Positions 1 to 4,898 of a DNA stretch of 8,115 bases are shown here, one piece after another (positions within the stretch are counted from its first letter, which is position 1; each line of letters opens with the position of its first letter). Source of the stretch: Chloroflexota bacterium (GTDB taxonomy: Bacteria > Chloroflexota > Dehalococcoidia > SAR202 > UBA6927); assembly GCA_002717725.1 (NCBI GenBank), contig PBBT01000007.1, forward strand, positions 10,838 through 18,952. Direction: 5' to 3'. The notes below the pieces were generated by a model that saw nothing but the letters and a program-made list of their open reading frames with translations, was not told where the DNA came from and ran no database searches. A program made the translations under genes and the position numbers.

Positions 1-1
1 A

Positions 2-1168
2 CGATCAAAACAAAAGGATGAATTTGAAGAATTTGTTGGATTTACCCACACTCCTGTAGATTTTGAAAAATTATTTTCTGAGGATTCAGTATGTAGAACT
101 TATCCTTCCATACAACCATATTTCAACCATTTTGTTGTAAATCATACTGAAGGTCCAAAAAAATGGTATCTCGCTACATGCTCCAAGGAACCCATAAAGG
201 TTTTTTTGCCAGTGAAATCAATATTAGACAAACGAAGTATACGAATCTATAGTGATCGCAAATCCACCATTAATGAAGAAGAAGTGTTATTTGACGCTCA
301 AATATGGATGAGAGTATCAGAAGATGTCACAGTATTTTTCATGCATCTAGCATTGTTGGACAAAATCAAATCTCTAGTTGAAAAATCTGAAACTGAAGAA
401 ATTGTCCTGGAGGCTGGCACTCACATAGGTTACATCAAAACGGATTGGGATTTCATAGATGGAAATAATTCAAACAACCGCCCTGAAGAATATCATGTAA
501 TTGATTTTGGTGTTGAAGATCGAAGTTTTGACGCTAATCTGACTGAAAACAAAACCCATTGGTGGAACGTGAGAGCTAATCCACTAGATTATTTTACTGA
601 AGAACTAAAAAATTCCATCTTGTCTCAATACCAACCTGTTTATCAAAAAATGGTTGATGAGGGAACACATCCTTTTACTAATTTAGAAGATAGTCGACCA
701 AATATTAATGAAATCGGAAAGATATGGGGGACATGGTTTAAAGATGATATTACAGATGCATTCGATCAGAATTTTGGGTCTGAGTGGTCAATCATTCATC
801 TAACAAAAACAGCTGATTTGAGTAAAGAAACATTTTGGGAAATTTTAGATCAAAACCCTGATATTTCTGGAATATTGATAGAAAGCAAAATGAATAAATT
901 AATTGGAAAGCCTTTGTATAATGATAGTCCAGTAGGGCAAAACAAGTTTTTCATCGTATCGGGAGACGATTCTGTTGGAATTGGGAAAAAAAGTAATTAT
1001 TTCAATGATAATGAATTTTTATACGTTAAATACCAAGTGAAATCCAATTCAAAAAATCAATTAGATGACATTTTAACTCTTGAGGTTTTTAAGAAACAAG
1101 ATTTTGATGAATATACCAATTTTTCAAACAAAGCTGTTACATTTAGAAGAGGACCAATTAAGAGGTAA
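2..1168 (+). CDS. Unrecognised protein, 5'-truncated by the window edge; weak resemblance to a degenerate M23-like beta fold
   Basis: The reading frame is open from base 2 to the TAA at 1166-1168, giving at least 388 residues. A TTG at 206 could serve as a start, but the 68 upstream codons have no stop and read like ordinary protein (for example the stretch PSIQPYFNHFVVNH), so the true start is probably left of the window. No signal peptide or membrane segment is visible in the part present. I do not recognise the family. One stretch (about 320-520) has VFFMHLALL, then EAGTHIGYI, then HVIDFGVED. This pattern resembles the 'H..., aGdvIGy, DFGvyD' layout of M23-peptidase-like beta folds, but I see no complete metal-binding set, so enzymatic activity is not claimed. 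The gene ends 15 bp before sequence that resembles the element end next to selC, so it probably belongs to a neighbouring, older island. Confidence 0.75.
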   Translation, partial: RSKQKDEFEEFVGFTHTPVDFEKLFSEDSVCRTYPSIQPYFNHFVVNHTEGPKKWYLATCSKEPIKVFLPVKSILDKRSIRIYSDRKSTINEEEVLFDAQIWMRVSEDVTVFFMHLALLDKIKSLVEKSETEEIVLEAGTHIGYIKTDWDFIDGNNSNNRPEEYHVIDFGVEDRSFDANLTENKTHWWNVRANPLDYFTEELKNSILSQYQPVYQKMVDEGTHPFTNLEDSRPNINEIGKIWGTWFKDDITDAFDQNFGSEWSIIHLTKTADLSKETFWEILDQNPDISGILIESKMNKLIGKPLYNDSPVGQNKFFIVSGDDSVGIGKKSNYFNDNEFLYVKYQVKSNSKNQLDDILTLEVFKKQDFDEYTNFSNKAVTFRRGPIKR

Positions 1169-1183
1169 TATAATTGAGCAATC

Positions 1184-1260
1184 GTGGCTAATCTCGACAT
1201 CTATACCGAGAAGTAAGTAGTATGTATGACTCCCTGTGAAATACTGCCATCCGCTGTAAT
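1184..1260. repeat. Diverged copy of the element-end sequence found beside selC (left copy)
   Basis: Bases 1184-1202 match 7923-7941 at 17 of 19 positions (GTGGCTAAT..CGACATCT). After a dissimilar stretch, 1226-1260 matches 7965-7998 except for a 2-base indel, one substitution and one single-base indel. These bases lie outside the tRNA gene, so the likeness is not due to tRNA sequence alone. It suggests that the sequence left of the displaced tRNA half is the end of a second, related element rather than original chromosome. Confidence 0.7.
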
Positions 1261-1330
1261 CGGTGGCGGGAACGGGAGGGAGTCGAACCCACCTCTCCTA
1301 ACGAAGGTCAGGAGACAACGGATTTGAAGT
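1261..1330. repeat. Left attachment-site repeat (exact 70-bp direct repeat of 7999-8068)
   Basis: All 70 bases are identical to 7999-8068 and in the same orientation. At 1331 the match stops (T here, C in selC). Flanking direct repeats that contain a tRNA 3' part are the classic footprint of tyrosine-recombinase integration into a tRNA gene. This copy is the displaced half. The exchange point must lie somewhere within the 70 bp and cannot be placed more exactly from the sequence. Confidence 0.92.
1264..1330 (-). pseudogene. selC: Displaced 3' fragment of selC (tRNA-Sec), from the anticodon loop to CCA
   Basis: Read on the minus strand, this is the last 67 nt of the tRNA-Sec at 8002-8099. It contains the last base of the 5' anticodon stem, the anticodon loop with TCA (complement of 1325-1327), the long extra arm, the T arm, the acceptor 3' strand and CCA. 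The 5' half (acceptor 5' strand, D arm, anticodon stem 5' strand) is absent and replaced by unrelated sequence, so it cannot form a tRNA. It is a recombination by-product. Its perfect identity with the intact gene implies either recent integration or continuing exchange between the copies. Confidence 0.9.
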
Positions 1331-1342
1331 TCTTATTGTATC

Positions 1343-1384
1343 TCCTACCACGTCCTTTCCTATCCTCTCCTATACCTGTTCCTA
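1343..1384 (+). repeat. Cluster of four TCCTA words near the left attachment site
   Basis: TCCTA occurs at 1343-1347, 1358-1362, 1368-1372 and 1380-1384, with start-to-start spacing of 15, 10 and 12 bp. A further copy lies at 1488-1492, just beyond the 23-bp repeat. The cluster begins 13 bp inside the element from the attachment repeat. Short, roughly helically spaced words in this place could be recombinase arm sites. The base-composition bias of the stretch could also produce them by chance. Confidence 0.35.
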
Positions 1385-1458
1385 ACCCGCGTAACTCGGA
1401 AACAATCCCAACCTAGGACAAAAGAGCGACAACCTAGCATACTATGAACATTTCGATT

Positions 1459-1481
1459 AAAGGTGGCTAAAAAGGTGGCTA
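1459..1481 (+). repeat. 23-bp element-end repeat, left copy
   Basis: The sequence is AAAGGTGGCTA followed directly by AAAAGGTGGCTA, i.e. two AAAGGTGGCTA units 12 bp apart. An exact copy in the same orientation lies at 7907-7929 at the other end of the element. A two-unit site repeated at both ends of an integrated element suggests binding sites for the integrase arm domain or for an excision factor. It is outside all called genes. Confidence 0.75.
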
Positions 1482-1658
1482 GTTTGCTCCTAGCTTCAAG
1501 TTGCTTGGGTTTGGGTGGTTTATCAATAGTGATCGTTATTCTTAGTCGAGGGGGTATGTCTTAGTAGTTTGGGAATTGAAAAACAACTTTTTTTAGCGTT
1601 GAATGGAGAGAATTGTTCTAAGAAGATTAAGAATAAAATGGCCGATTTCCTACGGATT

Positions 1659-1702
1659 ATATGTTAACAGCCGAAAAAAGGATGGTTCAGTTGTTAACAT
1701 AT
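1659..1702. promoter_or_regulatory. Inverted repeat with two GTTAAC palindromes, probable operator
   Basis: ATATGTTAACA (1659-1669) is the exact reverse complement of TGTTAACATAT (1692-1702). Each arm contains the self-palindrome GTTAAC (1663-1668 and 1693-1698), with starts exactly 30 bp apart, about three helical turns. The right arm overlaps the likely -35 box. This is the typical look of a pair of dimer-binding sites for a repressor, but no regulator gene is in the element. GTTAAC could alternatively be a methylation target that tunes the promoter. Confidence 0.5.
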
Positions 1703-1718
1703 CTAGAAGTGTTATAAA
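1691..1718 (+). promoter_or_regulatory. Probable sigma-70-type promoter of the methyltransferase operon
   Basis: TTGTTA (1691-1696) and TATAAA (1713-1718) are separated by 16 bp. Transcription would begin near 1725 and leave a leader of about 40 nt before the first start codon. The -35 box lies inside the right arm of the GTTAAC inverted repeat, so a factor bound there would block polymerase. Confidence 0.5.
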
Positions 1719-1765
1719 TTGTTAATGATCAAAATGCGCCCAAATTTCAAAGAAGTAGGTATCTC

Positions 1766-3580
1766 TTGAAACATTTCACACCTATTAAGTCTAAACCCCA
1801 TACTCCTCCCTACAAAATACATAAGTATTTTGCTAGACGCCCATGGAATGTTTTTCGAGAAATCATAAATACATATTCTGATGTTGACGATGTAATCATG
1901 GACCCTTTTATGGGGGGAGGAGTTTCAATCTATGAAGGTTTACAAATAAGTAGGAAAGTAGTTGGATTTGATTTGAATCCACTCTCAACATTTATAGTTC
2001 ACTCGATGTTGGCAACCGATGTGGATTTTTCAAAATTACACGAGAGTTATCGGAAGGTAAATTCTTACATAAATAATCTAGAACAATTGTATTATTTAGG
2101 TGATAGCGAAGAAAAATCCATGGATATTATGTGGTCTGAGCTAACTCACAAAGTAATTTGCAACCTTTGTTTAGGTAAGACCTACTTGTCTAATGATTTG
2201 AAAATAGCCCCTGCTAAATATTTGTGTATAAATAAAACGTGTCCGTCGAATTCTCAAGACGGGATTTTTCTACGGCCAACAAATTGTGAAAGAATTGGTA
2301 TTAAATACTTAAGTGCAATTGTTAAAGACCAACAAAAGCAAATTCAAAAAATTTTCTACGACTCCAATGATCTCAAAAGATTATCTAAGTATCTGGATAT
2401 GTTAAGACGTTTGTTGAAACAAAAGGATGTCAAAATTACCCAAACAGAAATTCCTATGAATTGGGATCGGCAGTTAGAAGATAAACTTTTCTCAAAAGGG
2501 GTTAAGAATTTTGAGGATTTTTTCACCACCAAAAATTTGCTACTAAATCTACTTTTGAAAAGGTGTATAAATGAATTGCAGGTTAGTGTAAAAGTTAAAT
2601 TTTTTTTAAGGTTGGTTTTTAGTAGCTCTCTTAGAGACACAAATCTAATGTCTTTTACTAATGAAGGTTGGCAAAGTGGTAAGCCTACTACATGGTCAAA
2701 ACATGCTTTTTGGTTACCTTCTCAATTTTGTGAGGTGTCAGTTTCCGACGCTTTTCAAAGAGCCTATAAAAGGCTAATATCAGGATTAAGACACAATCAA
2801 AAGACTGGATTAAAAGTAAACCTTGGGAAGAAATTTCAGGATATTCAAAAGGGTTCAAATACAATTTTGATAGAAGGATCCATCGATACATTTGATATTC
2901 CTAGTTGTTCTGTTGATTTGGTTGTAACAGATCCTCCTTATGGTAGTAATGTTCAGTATTTAGAATTGTCACATTTTTGGTATCCGTGGAACAAAGACTT
3001 ATATGCCAATCCCAATGAACCAAAATTTGCAGATGAGGCAGTAAGTAATCGAAAAAGTGGTTTCCTTGGAGCAAAAGATTTAACAGATTATGAAAATAAC
3101 CTTACCAAAGTTTTTGCCAAAACATATGACTGTTTGAAATATGACAAACCAATGGTGCTGACTTTTAATAATAAAAATATGGGAGCATGGTTGGCGTTAT
3201 TATTCTCGATATTTAGAGCTGGATTCAATTTGGATATTTCTAATATGGTTTTTCAAGATGGAGTAGAGAATTATAGACAAACGGCACATTCTAAATTTAA
3301 AGGATCGGAATTTGGTGATTTCGTCTACACATTTTTCAAAGAGAAAAATAATAAAAAAGAGGAACCCATCACCGTCGATATGTTCATTCAGCAGCTGGAC
3401 AAAATTTTTATTTCCCCCAACCTTAATTACCAAGATGATTTGATAACAAAAAAAATTGAGCAATTAAGAAAATCGATTCCATACATAAAAAGGTATATTT
3501 TGTCACCATATTTAGTTCAGGACCGAGAATTAATTTTCAAACATTTTGACAAGAATTATTTTAAGAGGACGCATGTCTAG
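1766..3580 (+). CDS. Zinc-ribbon-containing DNA amino-methyltransferase, probably N6-adenine
   Basis: This gene encodes a 604-residue DNA methyltransferase that would transfer a methyl group from S-adenosylmethionine to an exocyclic amino group in the target site. The N-terminal HKYFARRP (19-26) fits motif X, DPFMGGG (46-52) is the cofactor-binding motif I with the following DLNP (69-72), and DPPY (389-392) is catalytic motif IV. DPPY favours N6-adenine. Between them lie a probable zinc ribbon (C132-X2-C135 and C154-X4-C159) and a 'G..nFeDfFTtknLL' segment near 245-260, both known from large adenine methylases related to DUF1156/COG1743. The order (X, I, long insert, IV) puts the likely target-recognition part before motif IV. 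The start is TTG with AGGT five bases upstream. The frame is open back to 1718 but has no ATG, GTG or TTG there. It overlaps the next gene by 8 bp and is first in the operon. Confidence 0.9.
   Translation: MKHFTPIKSKPHTPPYKIHKYFARRPWNVFREIINTYSDVDDVIMDPFMGGGVSIYEGLQISRKVVGFDLNPLSTFIVHSMLATDVDFSKLHESYRKVNSYINNLEQLYYLGDSEEKSMDIMWSELTHKVICNLCLGKTYLSNDLKIAPAKYLCINKTCPSNSQDGIFLRPTNCERIGIKYLSAIVKDQQKQIQKIFYDSNDLKRLSKYLDMLRRLLKQKDVKITQTEIPMNWDRQLEDKLFSKGVKNFEDFFTTKNLLLNLLLKRCINELQVSVKVKFFLRLVFSSSLRDTNLMSFTNEGWQSGKPTTWSKHAFWLPSQFCEVSVSDAFQRAYKRLISGLRHNQKTGLKVNLGKKFQDIQKGSNTILIEGSIDTFDIPSCSVDLVVTDPPYGSNVQYLELSHFWYPWNKDLYANPNEPKFADEAVSNRKSGFLGAKDLTDYENNLTKVFAKTYDCLKYDKPMVLTFNNKNMGAWLALLFSIFRAGFNLDISNMVFQDGVENYRQTAHSKFKGSEFGDFVYTFFKEKNNKKEEPITVDMFIQQLDKIFISPNLNYQDDLITKKIEQLRKSIPYIKRYILSPYLVQDRELIFKHFDKNYFKRTHV
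3563..3568 (+). promoter_or_regulatory. Ribosome-binding site deciding the start of the second methyltransferase
   Basis: AAGAGG lies inside the end of the first methyltransferase gene, four bases before the ATG at 3573. It supports 3573 over the in-frame TTG at 3546, which lacks such a site. An alternative start at GTG 3606 or ATG 3609 is possible, since AGGAG lies at 3591-3595. Confidence 0.55.
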
Positions 3581-4898
3581 AAAAGATAATAGGAGTGAAG
3601 AAAAGGTGATGGTTAATGAAAAATTGTACATTAACCTGCACGACGATTACTTGGATTTACTCCAACATTTTTCAGAAAAATTTCCAATTGTAGAGGATGC
3701 TAAATTTGGTGAATTGGTAAATTTTAAAAATAATATGAATTTATCAAAACACAATTGGTTTGAATATAAGCAAGGTTATGCAGGAGAATTAGTTAGAGAG
3801 CTAATTGATTCGAATAAATTGGAAATAGACTCTTATGTATTAGATCCTTTTTGCGGTGTAGGTACGACCAATTTAGTTGCCCAGTCACTTGGCTTTGATA
3901 GTTTTGGGTTTGATGTATTGCCAGTTGCTATACTTGCGGCGAGTGTAAAAACACAATATTACTCTTCATCGGACCAGCATTTGTTAGGAGAATTAATAAA
4001 AGGGATTCAAGTAGAAGGCAATTCTGAGCCACCAGCTCTTAATATCATAAGAAAAGCTTTTTCTTCTGAAACCATACAAACATTAATGGGAATCAAAGAA
4101 TATTATAAAAGCCTCAGTTCAAAAAAATATCAAGATTTTTTTAAACTGGCATATTTGTCAATTATTGAAGAATGTTCCAATAGGGTGAAAGATGGAAATG
4201 GCTTAAAAATTTCGAGAAACAAAAGTGTGGTCACTGATGTATTGCACACATATAGGGAAAAAGTTGTTCAAATGCACAAGGATATTCAAGGTGAAAACTT
4301 TTCGGCGAAAGTAAATTTAATTCAAGGTTCTTTCCTTGAATTAAATGACCAAATAGCTGATGGTTCTGTTGGGTTGACTATTACTTCTCCTCCATATGCA
4401 AATTGTTTTGACTATTGTGAACTTTATAAATTTGAACTGTGGATGGGAGAGTACGTTTGCTCATATTCAGATTTTTCCAAATATAGGAGCGGCGCTATCA
4501 GGTCGCACGTCAATTCAAGTTTCAATCACGACATTGAATTTTCCAATTCGTCCGTAGATTTGATAGCTGAGCTTATTTCTTGTTTTAATATTTGGAACAA
4601 GAATATTCCCGATATGTTGCGAGGCTATTTTGATGATATGAGGAAAATACTTACAGCGATTTATAGAGTTACTAAAAGTGGAGGTAAAACATATATTATT
4701 GTCGGCAATTCTTCCTATAAAGGAATTATTGTTCCTACAGATTTGTTATTGTCAGAAATTGCTGAAAAAATTGGATTTGAGGTTAAGCCCTTGATTTTTG
4801 CTAGGAATTTGAGAAGATCCTCTCAGCAAATAAATGAAATAGCAAAAACTAACCAAAATTTGGCGAGGGAGACTATTTTAGTTTTTCAGAAGTTATGA
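3573..4898 (+). CDS. Second DNA amino-methyltransferase with SPPY motif, N4-cytosine or N6-adenine
   Basis: This gene encodes a 441-residue S-adenosylmethionine-dependent DNA methyltransferase, unlike its neighbour in sequence and without a zinc ribbon. KHNWFEYKQGYAGEL (59-73) fits motif X, DPFCGVGTT (91-99) is motif I with the acidic FGFD (111-114) after it, and TSPPYANCFDY (271-281) is motif IV. SPPY is commoner in N4-cytosine enzymes but also occurs in N6-adenine enzymes, so the base is undecided. GKTYIIVGNSSYKG (371-384) fits the late strand motifs. I chose ATG 3573 because AAGAGG precedes it. It overlaps the upstream stop codon by 8 bp, and its TGA overlaps the next ATG (4895-4898), so translation is probably coupled through the operon. 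Having a second methyltransferase beside the first suggests modification of the other strand of an asymmetric site. Confidence 0.88.
   Translation: MSRKDNRSEEKVMVNEKLYINLHDDYLDLLQHFSEKFPIVEDAKFGELVNFKNNMNLSKHNWFEYKQGYAGELVRELIDSNKLEIDSYVLDPFCGVGTTNLVAQSLGFDSFGFDVLPVAILAASVKTQYYSSSDQHLLGELIKGIQVEGNSEPPALNIIRKAFSSETIQTLMGIKEYYKSLSSKKYQDFFKLAYLSIIEECSNRVKDGNGLKISRNKSVVTDVLHTYREKVVQMHKDIQGENFSAKVNLIQGSFLELNDQIADGSVGLTITSPPYANCFDYCELYKFELWMGEYVCSYSDFSKYRSGAIRSHVNSSFNHDIEFSNSSVDLIAELISCFNIWNKNIPDMLRGYFDDMRKILTAIYRVTKSGGKTYIIVGNSSYKGIIVPTDLLLSEIAEKIGFEVKPLIFARNLRRSSQQINEIAKTNQNLARETILVFQKL

Larger units (their letters stand above)
1331..1765. other. Non-coding left end of the element
   Basis: I find no convincing gene in these 435 bp. 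The first 170 bp are pyrimidine-rich on this strand and contain several TCCTA words, two AACCTAG words and the 23-bp end repeat. The part from about 1560 is AT-rich and holds the palindromic pair and promoter for the methyltransferase operon. The only plausible small frame (1603-1725, 40 residues, Arg/Lys-rich) has no ribosome-binding site and overlaps the promoter, so it is not called. Confidence 0.6.

Noticed and set aside
206..208. TTG at 206 as the true start of the leftmost gene
   Set aside because: The frame continues open for 68 codons to the window edge with protein-like sequence, and a T-run rather than a ribosome-binding site precedes it.
1603..1725. Small plus-strand frame of 40 residues, Arg/Lys-rich, in front of the operon
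   Set aside because: It has no ribosome-binding site and overlaps the inverted repeat and the promoter. Its length is within chance expectation.
2356..2640. Minus-strand reading frame of 94 codons inside the first methyltransferase gene
   Set aside because: It is wholly antisense to a well-supported gene, has no recognisable motif, and its composition mirrors the opposite strand.
2688..3463. Two further minus-strand frames (2688-2891 and 3200-3463) inside the same gene
   Set aside because: They are antisense to conserved methyltransferase sequence, including motif regions, and have no independent support.
3546..3572. Upstream TTG start for the second methyltransferase
   Set aside because: The ATG at 3573 has AAGAGG directly upstream. 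The nine extra residues lie inside the previous gene and look unlike a conserved N-terminus.
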